DNA of 64,000 nucleotides, taken from Cantharellus purpuraceus (taxonomy: Eukaryota; Basidiomycota; Agaricomycetes; Cantharellales; Hydnaceae). The first letter of the stretch is position 1. Each line of letters starts with the position of its first letter. Shown here one piece after another: positions 13,634 through 25,177 of this stretch. The notes beneath the pieces are model-generated. The model was not told the DNA's origin. It saw nothing but the letters and a program-made list of their open reading frames with translations, and did no database searches. Position numbers and translations under genes: made by a program. The stretch is taken from contig JALBUN010000045.1 of the NCBI GenBank assembly GCA_025174535.1, positions 930,001 through 994,000 on the forward strand, given 5' to 3'.

Positions 13634-13857
13634 TCAAACCGACTTTTTTGACGTTCAACCAGTACTCCACCGTGCATAGTGGTATCACTCATTTTTCAAT
13701 CCCCCGCCGCTGCGCTGTTTGTTGTCCATCGGCGTTGAGCGGAAGAATATTCCCCCTATTTGACGCACGAAAACAAGCATTTCAAGCTCCAACCGACTGC
13801 CACGTAGCATAAATAATAAGCCTACATGCTTGTCTCGTCACGAATTAGGCTAAACTT

Positions 13858-14572
13858 CTAGCTGCCCAGACTCCTGTTCATAAAGCGCCTCTTAGTGAAA
13901 GACATCCACCATTTACTGGGTTTCCCGGTCCCGTCTGCGTAGAGTCGATCAACGAGTCGCGCAGCGAGCTCTTGGCGAGCTTGCGTGAGATATTGACGTA
14001 AATAGTCTATATAGGCAAATATATCAGAGTCAAAATGTTTCAAGTAACACCAACAGTCGAACCTGCATCAGGGCGACTTCCTGGGGGAGAATAGTGTGCA
14101 TTTAAAGCAAAGTTAGCGTCTCCTGGTAATGGGAAACTGTCAACAGCGAGGGTGTTTAACGATTTGGATGCTTCCAGCTGGTTCGGGGGGGTTCTTGATG
14201 TTGAAATCTTTGTGAGACAGTCGGAAATGAACAGAATGAGGATGATCAATAGGCGATCTGCAGGTCCTTTGATCTCGAAATTGCGAAACAATGAGTTGGC
14301 ACGAAAGAGATCAAGAGTTTCGTCGATGATATCTGCTGTGTTTTGATCCGCTGGATACAAGCAGCGGTTAGTTACATTGCAAAATACAAGTTGGGGTAGA
14401 AAGACCTATGGGAGCCGGTCCTCGAACTCGGCTCTTTATGGGCATTATTGGTGTGTTCCCGATGAGACGAACGTCCACCATCTCATTTAGTGAAGAGTGA
14501 TATGCCTGCATGAAAGGTAATGTAAAGGAATCAAACAACAAAGCCTATGTACTTACTGGCATGACCGTTACT
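13858..14572 (-). CDS. ARC18: Arp2/3 complex subunit 3 (ARPC3/p21-Arc)
   Basis: Structural subunit of the seven-protein Arp2/3 complex that nucleates branched actin. Exon 1 is two codons (MP, 14567-14572), followed by a gtaagt intron. Exon 2 reads AYHSSLNEMVDVRLIGN and IMPIKSRVRGPAP. Exon 3 (about 14350-14040) has DIIDETLDLFRANSLFRNFE and IKGPADRLLI. The last exon reads AYIDYLRQYLTQARQELAAR and KPSKWWMSFTKRRFMNRSL, ending at TAG 13858-13860. All family blocks are in order. Convergent with NOB1 (224 bp apart) and divergent from YVC1 (111 bp). Confidence 0.95.
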
Positions 14573-14683
14573 GAGTGCTGAACTGCGATCTGGTGTCTGG
14601 GTTGTGACGAGTCACAAGTCACGGTCTTTTGTGCCCAAACTTATATAATATGTTACAATCAGTATTCAAACCAGCGCACTCCC
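14573..14683. promoter_or_regulatory. Divergent ARC18-YVC1 promoter region
   Basis: 111 bp between two divergent start codons. A TATA-like run, ttatataata at 14641-14650, lies about 34 bp before the YVC1 ATG. Confidence 0.5.
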
Positions 14684-17600
14684 ATGGACACTGAGGACCA
14701 GAATTCTTTGATCTCGGTGAGGTCGATCAAGACGGGGCCTGATATCATAAATAGTGAAGTGCTTGAAGCTTGAAGTTCCTGGAGCCTTGCTGTACTTACC
14801 ACCATCTTTAGAACTGGTTCATCGGATCCGCGCTCTCACGCTCCATCTTCTGCCAGTCGAAGTATCCATAGAATCTCTAAAGGAGCCCACTAGCAAAATA
14901 ATAACACCTAATGGTCGGTTTTATCTATATTCAAATCTGACCTGGTATGAACCCTTTGCGATATGGGTAGTTGTTGCCGCCTACGTGCAATCTGCGGGGG
15001 ATTTCGTTGAAGCACTCCCGTTTTCCCTCCTCCGTGCACGCCAAACTTTCCTAAGGTAATGATGTTGCTCTGCGGGTGACATTGTCACACTGACAACCTA
15101 TTTTCACTCAGAGACGCCTCGTACAATATTGCCGACTGGGATGAGAACATGGGACGAGGTACCAGCATTCTTGAACAATTTTCTATTTATTTCTTGACAA
15201 TTATCTTCTTCCATTTGCAGCAATTGCTTGTGAAGTTCTTGCCCGCAAGATTGTGCATAATATTGGACCTGACCGCCTGAATTCTATCATGAGTACTCGG
15301 TACAAATATCGTGAAAGCGATGGGAGCATCAGCAACCCCTCCAGCGCACTGGAGTTTGCCATCGACGAACACTGGCAGGTGGTCTACCAGTCCATAGCTC
15401 GGGATTCTGATTCATCCCTTCCAGTTCTATTTTTTTGTCTTCTAGTGAATCTCAGCTAGGTCAGAAGATGACCACATCGTCAGGATAGATAGTACTGACC
15501 CATACCATTAGTAATCACCAGCCTCTGGGAAGGAAACTTGGTGCAAAAATACAACGAGCAAGAAGATATTGATTGTACGCCTTCTATATAATAGTTGTAG
15601 TTGTCGAGTCTGACTCATGTTGAGGTAGATGTGCCTTTCGAAGACGTTCGAAAGCCCGGCTTTTTTGGGCATTTTGAGCCCTCTCGTCTGTCAGTTCCAC
15701 GGTATGGTGAATGTTTGTTGTCCAAGAGTTATGGCGGATTCATTATTTTACAGCTACCAGAATATCTTTCGCATCAGTATCTGGTTGTTTTTCTTGCTCG
15801 CGTACTCACAAGCAGGTTGATAGGCTCCTTTCCATTCTATACCAGTAATCTCACCCTTCATTTGCAGTTCGACAGCCTCTGGAAAGACTAGATTCGCGCC
15901 ATCAGTCACTGGAAGTTTGGGAGTATATTCTCTACATTATGACCTTAGCGTTCTCAATTGAAGGCAAGCACCAGCCATGTATTGTCATTATCGCTTATTC
16001 AACCTGTATGTTAGAGCTCTACAAGGCACGTATTTCATTGGTGGTAGGACTATCGAGTGTTCTCAAATTCTACTACCACTGTCTCTGTAGCTATATACGG
16101 CAACCCGACTCTTTTCGTGGCGCGCTGGATTTATCAATTTTTGGACAGTAATATCTGTCGTCACTCTCGCATTGTTATCCACTGCCTTTGTGCTGCGAAT
16201 CATCGGGCTTGTTACTAATGATGAGAACGGCACCCGACACCTTAGAAGCTTCCAGGTTCTCAGTTGTGTTGCACCGTTGATCTGGTGAGCCTTCATTAGT
16301 GGCGCACCATTATGCTCACTGCTAATGTTTTGGTAGGATGCGTATGTAGTATCTTGTTTGTTCAATCACAGCAACGTTATTGATGAGCAAATAGGACTAA
16401 TCACTGTCTTCGATGGTGCTAAGTGAGATGATTAGTGATGTGTCTTAGATTATGATTTACAAGATATTAATTACAACAGATACATTGGCACTATGCAAAT
16501 ATGCGTCGGACGTATGCTACAGGAGAGTACAATTTTCTTTGCGGTAAGTCGCGAGGTATAGATCATGATCGTCATCGTGGTTGCTGACGACAGAACAGCT
16601 CCTGGCTCTACTGTTTGCAGGGTTTTTCCAAGCGATGGTAGCACTTGACGCTAGGTCAGTCATAACGCATGCCTGGTTTACAATGCTATACGGATACCTT
16701 TCTAGCGACGGTGAAACCCAACGCGGGAGCTTGGTCAATATTTCGCAAATGTATCATTCTTACATATCTGATGATTGCTGCAGATCATCAACTCATTGGT
16801 GCAGGCAATGCTACAGTGAGTCACTAATCGTGTTGTCACGCTGTGGGCTAACCGCATTATGTAGATCACCCGACTATGAGAAGTCTGGGACCAAGTGAGC
16901 AGCGGACACTTAGTCTCCATAGTTTACTAACGCTTGATCATCAAGCTCATATGGGTTGATTCTGTATTACTTGTGAGTAATTTTCTTTGATCATATCGCA
17001 CCTGGAATAGTAGACTTCTTCAGTTGGAATTTTGCCACCACTGTAATTCTGCTTAATATCTTGGTGTCCCTTTTCGCCTCCGCGTACCAAGATGTAAGTT
17101 CTTACGTCCTTGTAAAGACCCCTGACATTAACTTGCTGGCTGCAACCTAGGTAGTGGATGATGCTGAGGCGCAATACCTCGCCTTTTTCGCAGGCAAAAC
17201 GATCGCCATGATTAGAGCACCAGACCAATACGTGTATCCTCCACCGTTCAACCTTGTTGAAATGATTTTTGTAGCACCTTTCGAGTTCGTTAATCTTCCA
17301 CCCTGTGGTAACAGAAGAAGACTAATATCACTGCAGATTTGTTCTCTCGAAAAAAAACTATGCTAAGGTATGAATCCATTGGCTCTCTGTTGATACTAAA
17401 ATTGACGTATATATTCAGCTCAATGGATACGTTATGCTTGTAATATTTTCCGCGCCTCTCACCGTTCTTGCTGTCTGCGAGACACTCATGGGCGCACAAA
17501 GCGCCTACATACGGAATTGGTTTGGGCATTCAGGACTTGGAGATGAAGATACGCCTGAAGCACAAAATCCTGAAGTCGACCATGAAGACGGATTGAAGAT

Positions 17601-17798
17601 CTCAAAGGTCGCATTTGATGACCTTATCAAGGCATTTCCCAACACTCTCCGCGTATGTTTTAATCGCCTTTTGTCGTTGTCAAATTTTGAAACAATATTT
17701 CCCAGTCGTCCGACGATGCCATTTTGCAAGAAATGCACGCCTTACAGTGCCGCATTGAAGAGCTAGCTACCAAGGTAGCGAATGGAAAAGGGATTTAG
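14684..17798 (+). CDS. YVC1: YVC1-type vacuolar TRP cation channel
   Basis: Calcium-release channel of the fungal vacuole (TRPY family). ATG at 14684 (MDTEDQNSLISVRSIKTGPD); stop TAG 17796-17798. More than ten short introns. N-terminal cytosolic blocks: LVHRIRALTLHLLPVEVS, VVAAYVQSAGDFVEALPFS and YNIADWDENMGR. Membrane segments include YQNIFRISIWLFFLLAYSQA, EYILYIMTLAFSIE and VTLALLSTAFVLRIIGLVT. Near the pore are MQICVGRMLQESTIFFA, LLALLFAGFFQAMVALDA and a helix reading LWNFATTVILLNILVSLFA. The C-terminus has DDAEAQYLAFFAGKTIAMIR, PPPFNLVEMIFVAPFE and a helical end (ILQEMHALQCRIEELATK). Intact when spliced by eye. Confidence 0.88.
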
Positions 17799-17879
17799 TA
17801 TATGCGCATCATCAGACGGCGAATTATTTTGGTTAAGGAAAAGGCACTCACACATCCTTCAAAGGTTAATGTTTTAACA

Positions 17880-18675
17880 TTAAAACTCTTCATGTTGTAT
17901 CTCCTGTCTTGACAAATGTTGGGGAATGGCCTCTGTTTTGATCCTCCCCATAATATCCATAGCTTTGACAAAAAATGGTCGGATTTCGTTTATTTCCATG
18001 GAGCATAGATGGGGAAGCTGGGACTCTTAGTCAAACGAGCAATGAGGCAAATGCGCAAACACATACTCCAAGCGTGAGGTGGTCTAATTTTTTGAGACCT
18101 TCCCGACTTTTAGCTTGCCGAGCTTCACGCAGGTCCTTGAGCAGACTGCGGATTTTGTCAGGATTCTGTAAATCATCTGATGCGCTATGACAACGTAAAT
18201 ATACGCGTTCCTGGGATGCAACATGTACTGTACTGACACGTCCAATATGACTTTACTGATCTCTGCAAATCGGAAAGGAAGTGGACTGAACCCTTCGGCG
18301 GAAGTCTCTTGCAGAAGTCTGCCCTGCAAGAATTCTAATGGACGTGTTAGACATCCCTTTCACAATTTGGTCAAGGGGCTACAAACCAACTGAGAGCCAT
18401 GCTGGGGCGACTATATGGCATTTTTTCTTCAGTTTCAAGTCTTTCGCGAGCCATAGCGGCACCTTCGTTTTAGCAGGAGGTCGGAAAGGACCATAGGTTC
18501 CCTGGTATGTAGTCATGTAAATGTCAGGCCCACGATAGCGTAGACGAGGGCTTACGGAAATTAGCCTAATCCTATCGGATCTGAACATTGGAACAATGTC
18601 AACTAGTTGTTCCAAGGCTACAAGCTCCAGTTCATCTGGAGTTATGGAGATATTGAGCGGGGCTGGTAAGGCCAT
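17880..18675 (-). CDS. PSF2: GINS complex subunit Psf2
   Basis: Part of the Cdc45-MCM-GINS replicative helicase. Start at 18675 (MALPAPLNISITPDELELVA) with EQLVDIVPMF; exon continues through YGPFRPPAKTKVPLWLA and LKLKKKCHIVAPAWLSV. An intron joins GRLLQETSAEGFSPLPFRFA and EISKVILDV, then SDDLQNPDKIRSLLKDLREA and KSREGLKKLDHLTL. A last intron leads to MEINEIRPFFVKAMDIMGRI, ending at TAA 17880-17882. Size and every block agree with Psf2. Only 81 bp from the convergent YVC1 stop. Confidence 0.95.
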
Positions 18676-18846
18676 TGTGAAGGTTCGTATCTGCAGTGTA
18701 CACTTGTGGACGCGTAGCCGCAGATAAGTACCTCAGCTTCAACTGACCAGGGCATTGATGCAATCTTGTAATTGTGTGTACTTTCGGGGGCTCACACAAG
18801 AAATGATTTTTTTATGCGGACGCGTCTACTACCTTCCATAACCTTC

Positions 18847-19052
18847 TGACGAAGATCATACGACTCGCCCTCAACGTGGACTCCTATGGGTCCACGACTC
18901 GGCAGGCCATAAACAATTTTCTAGCGCTTACTGGAGTTCACGCTCTTTCTGCTGAACTCCAGGTAAGCAATCTGTAGTATTCTGCCAACAACATTAGTAT
19001 TTAATATACGCTCTTTCTGCTGAACTCCAGTCTCCGCCTGCCTAAGTTGTTA
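18847..19052 (+). repeat. Copia 5' LTR
   Basis: 206 bp, starts TGACGAAGATC and ends AAGTTGTTA. It contains two copies of ctctttctgctgaactccag. It is 34 bp longer than the 3' LTR because it keeps a segment lying between two direct copies of ACGACTCG. Confidence 0.92.
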
Positions 19053-19064
19053 GGTTATGGGCCC
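19053..19064 (+). other. Primer-binding site matching the tRNA-iMet anticodon arm
   Basis: ggttatgggccc directly follows the 5' LTR. It is complementary to the anticodon stem-loop of eukaryotic initiator tRNA-Met (GGGCCCAUAACC), the half-tRNA primer used by copia-type elements. The ATG of gag (19057) lies inside this site. Confidence 0.8.
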
Positions 19065-22000
19065 CGCCAGCGAATCAGAATCACATGCCTTCAAATTTCC
19101 AAAGCTCAATGGCCAGAACTACTCACTCTGGGCTGAGCACATGCAAGCTGCATTGCAATCTCACTACCTTTGGCTCATAGTCAATGGTATGGAGACTTGT
19201 CCGGAAATGCCATCTGATGCAAAGGTGGCTACCGCAGAATGGAAACTCGAATGGAAGGAACACATGGACTGGTTGCTGTGCAATCAGGTGGCTCAGGGTC
19301 TTATGAAGGGCACCACTGAGAGTTCTCAATGGCTGCACGTTTCGAAGGCCCAAACTTCAAAGCAGATGTGGGACATGTGGCATGACATGTACATGACCAA
19401 TCAGCAACGGATAGATGTCCACTACTACTTTGAGGAACTATATACTTAGAAGTACATAGAGACGAGCTCCATGGCTGACCACATCGCTACTATGCTCGAC
19501 CTCGGACAGAAAATTACAGCAGCGGGAGAGACACTCCCTGATATACACATCGCTCGAGCACTCATCCTTTCACTCCCTCACAACCAATCTTGGGACATCA
19601 TCAAAATCCAGCTGTTTGGTCTGGAATCATCAAAACTCACCTCCGTAACTGTCAGCAGCACACTCATTGCTGAAGCCAACCGTCGCTCCAGAGGCAAGTC
19701 CAGTGAAACTGCCCTATTGACCGGGAAGAAAAATGGTGGTGGTGGCAAAAAGAAGAAGACTGGAGCTAAACTGAAACCTGATGATGAATGTCGTTACTGC
19801 CATGAGAAAGGTCACTGGGTCAGCAAATGCCCCAAGCGTGAAGAGGAAGAGAAGAAGAAAAAGAGCAGTGGAGGCACAGCTAACCTCACTGTTAATAACC
19901 TGCAAGAACTAGGTGAATGTCAGATAGGACATGTGTTCATGGCAGGAGAAACACCTACATCGGCCAAGTTAATATTGGACTGCGGTGTGACATCCCACAT
20001 GTTTTGTGACCGGAGTTTCTTCACCACCTACACCCCTGCGACCTCACGCAAAACGATCACTGTAGGGGATGCTCGCAGTATCCCGGTAGCTGGTCACGGT
20101 TCAGTTCGGTTCAGAAGCATCTTACCCAAAGGTTTTCACACGATCACCTTACTCGGAGCCCTACATATCCCCACACTTGCTGCAAACTTGGTCAGTCTTG
20201 GCAAGTTGCAGCGAGAGGGTGCCTCGGTTACAAGCTATGACAGCGGACTATCAGTTTCACTGAAGGGAGACAAGCTGCTTCGTGGATCACTCACTGGTGA
20301 CAGTGGTACATTGTACCACATCAACTGTCTTGAGATGCAAAGACACTCCACATGCATTGCAACGAGTGGGAGCCTCCGTCTTTGGCACCGGCGCTTAGGT
20401 CATCTGCACCTGGACGCAATCCGAGAGATGTCACAGAAGAACCTGGTAGATGGACTCACCATATCATCACTCACAGAATATGACCCTGTGTGTGAAGGAT
20501 GCGCACTTGGCAAATCACACCGATTACCATTCCCTAAGGCCAGTAATGCACGATATGAAAAAATGGACTTACTCATAGTTGACCTCACTGGTCCGATGTC
20601 AGTTGAGACCTGGAGTGGAATGCAATATGCATTTGTTGCTGTTGAGGTCTCAAGCCGGCTCCCAATAGGGCGGATCCTACAATCGAAGGATGAAGCTGGC
20701 ACTGCCCTGAAGGAAACGGTGGCTATGTTAGAGCAACAGTCTGGCAAGTTACTGAAGTGGATTAGATGCGACAATGGTACAGAATTCACCAAACACCTTG
20801 TTGATTCATTTTGCCACCGCAATGGTGTCATTTTAGAAACGACCATCCCATATTCACCGGAACAGAATGGGATCGCTGAACGGGCAATTGCCATCTTCTT
20901 TGACATGGTCAGATGCATGTTTCACTCAGCGAAGATGGACTTACGCTATTGGGGGGAAGCCTTCCTATATGCGGTCCACATATGCAGCTGTTCCTATACA
21001 TCAGCTCTTAAAGGAATGGTTCCACTGCAAGCTTGGTCGGGAACTAAACCCGACATATCTCACCTTCAAACATTTGAATCTATCGCTTATGTCAATGTCC
21101 CAAAGAAATTGCGTGGTGGTAAACTGGAAGTTACCTCTGTCAAATGCTGCCTGCTAGGTTGGTGGGCTAATGAGACGAAGGGATACTGCCTTGAAGACAT
21201 AGAGACAGGAAAGTTGATCACAGCTAGGGATGTACAGTTCCTAGAGGACCAAACCCCCAGGGATGTTGCCGTGATCGATACGCAAGGAGTTGCCCCCACA
21301 CACTGAGATTGAGCGGTTAATGCCTGAGGATACAAGCCAACCAAGAAGAGAAAACTTACCGGCATATGAAGAGACACTGAATGGATCTGAGACAGACAGC
21401 TCTCAAGACACCCCTGCAGATGCTCATGTGCCCCCTTCCCTGGAACCGGATCCTAATGGACAACCTCCAACTCGATCGCATAGATGGGCTGACCTACCAC
21501 TGCAAAACCACCCTGTGAACACGAAACCCAGTGACGTGATTTGGTACTGCGGCAACTAAGGATGAGATAGATGCGGCAGTGACAACAACTGGCAAAACTC
21601 ACCGTGCATTCATAGCATACTCAGATGAACCCCAAATGTACCGCCAAGCCATGAAGTCACGCTACTCAAAGCAGTGGGAGGAGTCAGTTATGAAGGAATA
21701 TAACCAGTTGAAGCAAACTGGTACCTTTGAGTGGGTCAAGACGCTCCCGGAAGGCTGGAAGGCAGTCGGTAGCCGCATCATCTTCAAAAATAAACATGAT
21801 GGAAACGGCACATTTCTTCAGCATAAATCATGCATCGTTGCAAAGGGATTCTCACAGGTGCCTGGTCAGGACTTCAATGACACGTTTGCATTGGTGGCAA
21901 AGTTTAGTATGCTACGCACACTCCTATCCATTGTCGCTCATGAGGACCTCGAGTTGCATCAAATAGACATAGTCGGTGCTTACCTACAGGGTGACCTCGA

Positions 22001-23210
22001 CGAGGAGATATACATGGAAGTACCTGAAGGGATCAAAGAGGAGGGTAAAGAAGGCTGGTACTGGAAGCTCAGCAAAGCGCTCTATGGCTTGAAGCAGGCA
22101 GGACGTCAGTGGAAAACTAGACTGGACAAGGCAATGACCAGACTCAACTTTAAGAAGAGCCAGGCGGATGATTGCCTCTACATCCTCTGAGAGGAAGGCA
22201 CCATCGCACTCCTGGTACTCGTGTACGTGGATGATATGGCCATTGCTGGACAATCACTCCAAAGGGTTGAGGAGTTCAAGTCGGAACTTCAGAAGATCTT
22301 CGATATTACCGACATCGGTGAGCTGAAATATATACTCGGTATTCAAGTCGCTTGCAATAGAAAGAAACTCACCATATCTCTGAATCAAATGGCCTATATC
22401 ACCAGGATCTTATCCAAGTTCGGTATGCAAGATTGTGCACCCGTGGCCACTCTGCTTGCTGTCAAACATAATTTGTCAGCCTCACAGTCACCTGCTACAG
22501 AGGAGGACCGTGTAGCTTACCTCAGATATGCCAGCGGTCTCTCTTACCTTGAGATCGTTGGATCCCTGCTATATGCAACACAGACAAGACCTGACATTCA
22601 ATTTGCCATCAGTCTCGTTTCACAGTTCAGAGGAAACCCCAGAAAAGCTCACCTAGAGGCTGCAAAGCGTATCCTGCAGTATCTGAAGGGGACCACTCAG
22701 TTCACCTTGGCGCTTGGGCAGAGAGCCCATGAATCTGTAGACCTAGTCGGTTGGTCCGATTCAAACTGGGGTGAGGACCCAGACACGCGCTGATCAGTGG
22801 GAGGTTTCATGTTTGACGTTGCCGGAGGATCGGTCTCATGGTCGTCAAAGAAGCAGCCAACGGTCACGTTATCTATGGTAGAAGCTGAGTACATGGCTGC
22901 ATCGAACGCGACAAAAGAAGCTATATGGTTACGAACCTTACTTGAAGACCTGGGGTATCCACCAGTCATGGCCACCGTCCTTCACGCCAACAATCAAGGG
23001 TGCATTGCGCTGGCATGAAACCCGGTCACCCACATGCGTGCTAAACATATTGATATCCACCATCATTTCATCCGAGAACAAGTAGATCGTGGCGAAGTCA
23101 ACTTACAATACTGTTCTACCAATGATATGTTAGCTGACATATTCACCAAGCAACTTCCCAGAGACGCGTTTGAAAAATTTAGGGAGCTACTAGGAGTGGG
23201 AGACGGTTGA
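19057..23210 (+). pseudogene. Copia gag-pol polyprotein, broken
   Basis: Gag begins MGPASESESHAFKFPKLNGQ. Zinc knuckle CRYCHEKGHWVSKC is near 19789. Protease is LILDCGVTSHM (Asp kept, the usual DSG reads DCG). Integrase has the HHCC arm (LWHRRLGHLHLD...CEGCALGK) and core DLTGPMS, RCDNGTEF and YSPEQNGIAERA. RT has HQIDIVGAYLQGDLDEEIY, ALYGLKQAGRQW and YVDDM; RNase H has TLSMVEAEYMAAS, and the tail is [15 protein letters not shown]. In-frame stops: TAG 19447-19449, TGA 22188-22190, TGA 22791-22793 and TGA 23016-23018. Frame changes fall near 21290-21306 and 21540-21580. All domains are otherwise recognisable, so the element is fairly young. Confidence 0.92.
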
Positions 23211-23237
23211 CATCGTTGAGCACTTGTTGAGTGGGAG

Positions 23238-23409
23238 TGACGAAGATCATACGACTCGGCAGGCCATAAACAATTTTCTAGCGCTTACTGGAGTTCACGC
23301 TCTTTCTGCTGAACTCCAGGTAAGCAATCCGTAGTATTCTGCCAACAACATTAGTATTTAATACACACTCTTTCTGCTGAACTCCAGTCTCCGCCTGCCT
23401 AAGTTGTTA
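23238..23409 (+). repeat. Copia 3' LTR
   Basis: 172 bp, nearly identical to the 5' LTR except for a 34-bp deletion between ACGACTCG repeats. A purine stretch, gagtgggag, directly precedes it (possible polypurine tract). Confidence 0.92.
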
Positions 23410-23414
23410 CCTTC

Positions 23415-23744
23415 CATCATGGTGGCAGAACAACCTTGACGTTGCCTATCGTCGAAGGAGTATGATAGAAATCTCTGATCTATATGGTTGTCCAATATCT
23501 GTCCTTATGTATTTTAAATCTATATTTAATATTATACCACATGATACTTGTGAATTCTCAGATTGCCAGATTCTCGATGTTATGGATGCTTGCCCCTTCG
23601 TTAGAGTATGTAACAGGTGCGTCAACCTATCCTTGATTCTGATGCTTATCGACAACATTCTCTGCAAAGCACAAGACACCAAGCGCGTAGAAGAGGCTCA
23701 TACAGTCGTGCCTCCTACGACCAAGTAAAGAAAGGCGTCACCAT
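23415..23744. other. Unassigned sequence between copia and LTR C
   Basis: Pre-insertion sequence of both elements. A plus-strand frame reading SYSRASYDQVKKGVTIK runs into the solo LTR and would continue past it (QPSSTYFYSQI then stop, from 25178). It may be the end of an old interrupted gene. No family recognised. Confidence 0.3.
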
Positions 23745-23749
23745 CAAGC

Positions 23750-25172
23750 TGTATGGGAACCACCTTTTCCCTATCAAATTCCATTTATGCAGCACCAATG
23801 TGCTATTCTTTGCTTTTCCATTCCTAAATATCAGCATATATTTGGTGCTTGTACCTGGAATGGACTTATTCAAATATTCTCTATTTTTCCATATTTTTCC
23901 GGGAATATTCCATGCAGAACTCGGCCCAGAATCATTTATTTCTGCTGTGCTACAGTTGTGGACCCATAGGCGCCCACAAACCTTCGCACAGCCGGCTATC
24001 CACCTTTGGACCAGGCATTCGGCCTGAATTCAAGCTCAGATGTCTCTGATCAATAAATATTCTCTAACTTGACAACCACAGCCTCTCAGGGCACTATTTT
24101 CCGTGCAGATCATCACATGAGATGTGGCTATCCATGGCTGTCCAAACCAGTGCAGAAAACAGGGTGGACACCCTTCTTTTTGCCTGATCAGTGCCTAGTT
24201 CAGGGATCAAATCAGCTGATGGGTGATCAAATCAGGTGATTGCCTTGCAATATTCTACCCCTTTCCATAACATTCTAACTGTTTCCTTCTATTATTAGAT
24301 AGAACTTTCCAGAAGCTCCTGATCAGTGTTAGTACAGTGATCAGAACCTGTGATTGGCTTGAAATATTCTACCCCTTTCTTCCACCTTCCACAACCTTCC
24401 AGTAGCTTCCATCTATTAATAGGTAGAATATTCCAGAAGCATTACTCAGCCCCTGTAAATACAATATATAAGGAGGCCATTCTGCCTCTGAAATAGAGAC
24501 ATATCCATCATATTCTACCCATCTTCTGCACACCAGTGTGACTAGAGTGACATACAGTGTCATCCTCTATCTCAGTAATTGTTGATTACCAGTTCAAGGA
24601 TCTTTTACAGTTGTGTAACTGTACTTGATTGCACTCAAAGTAGTGATATTCCTGCTTTGGGCGTGAGTGTAGTATCTGCCTCACGTGATTACGAATCTAC
24701 AGGGTGAGATTGTCTGTCGATAGTCCTGCCATTAGTGCTCTTGTTTAAGTAACTAGTGTGTACTGCCTTTGCAGAGCATTAGAAACTTGAACTCGTGTGA
24801 AGCAGTTGCTAGACTACTTCACACATTGCTGTTACCCGCTTCTGAGTGCCACTGGTTGGACGGTTGGATTCATCCACCTACTTCCTTTAGCCTCTAAGTG
24901 CATTCCCCTCATTTTGGAATATCTGGACCCCTAAGCATCCATGAACTCTAGACTCTGGAAGTCTTATTCATTTCTTGCTGCTAAGAAATGTATTACCTTT
25001 CTGCATATAGTCTGCATTGACCAATACAAAGGATTGTAACCAAAGTACAAACATTAAATTGTTTCTGGAGTTGTGCTGCAGCAGGGTTTGATATTCTTCT
25101 CAGCTGTTCATTCATGGAATTGTGGTGATTTAGAGTTTGCCCTAACACCATAATTTTGCGGGTTCCAAAACA
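23750..25172 (+). mobile_element. Solo LTR, family C (1,423 bp)
   Basis: Starts TGTATGGGAACC and ends GGTTCCAAAACA (imperfect terminal inverted match), flanked by CAAGC at 23745-23749 and 25173-25177. TATA-like aatatataagg is near 24462. Segments recur at 27647-28148 (inverted), 35990-36506 (inverted) and 37322-37450, which confirms the repeat family. No internal region is attached, so it is the product of LTR-LTR recombination. Small open frames inside it are not genes. Confidence 0.88.
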
Positions 25173-25177
25173 CAAGC

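Larger units (their letters stand above)
18847..23409 (+). mobile_element. Ty1/copia LTR retrotransposon, full length but degenerate
   Basis: 4,563 bp bounded by two LTRs (18847-19052 and 23238-23409) and a 5-bp target duplication CCTTC (18842-18846 and 23410-23414). The domain order gag, protease, integrase, RT, RNase H is that of copia elements. It lies about 170 bp upstream of the PSF2 start codon. In-frame stops and at least two frame changes show that it cannot make its own proteins now. Confidence 0.95.
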
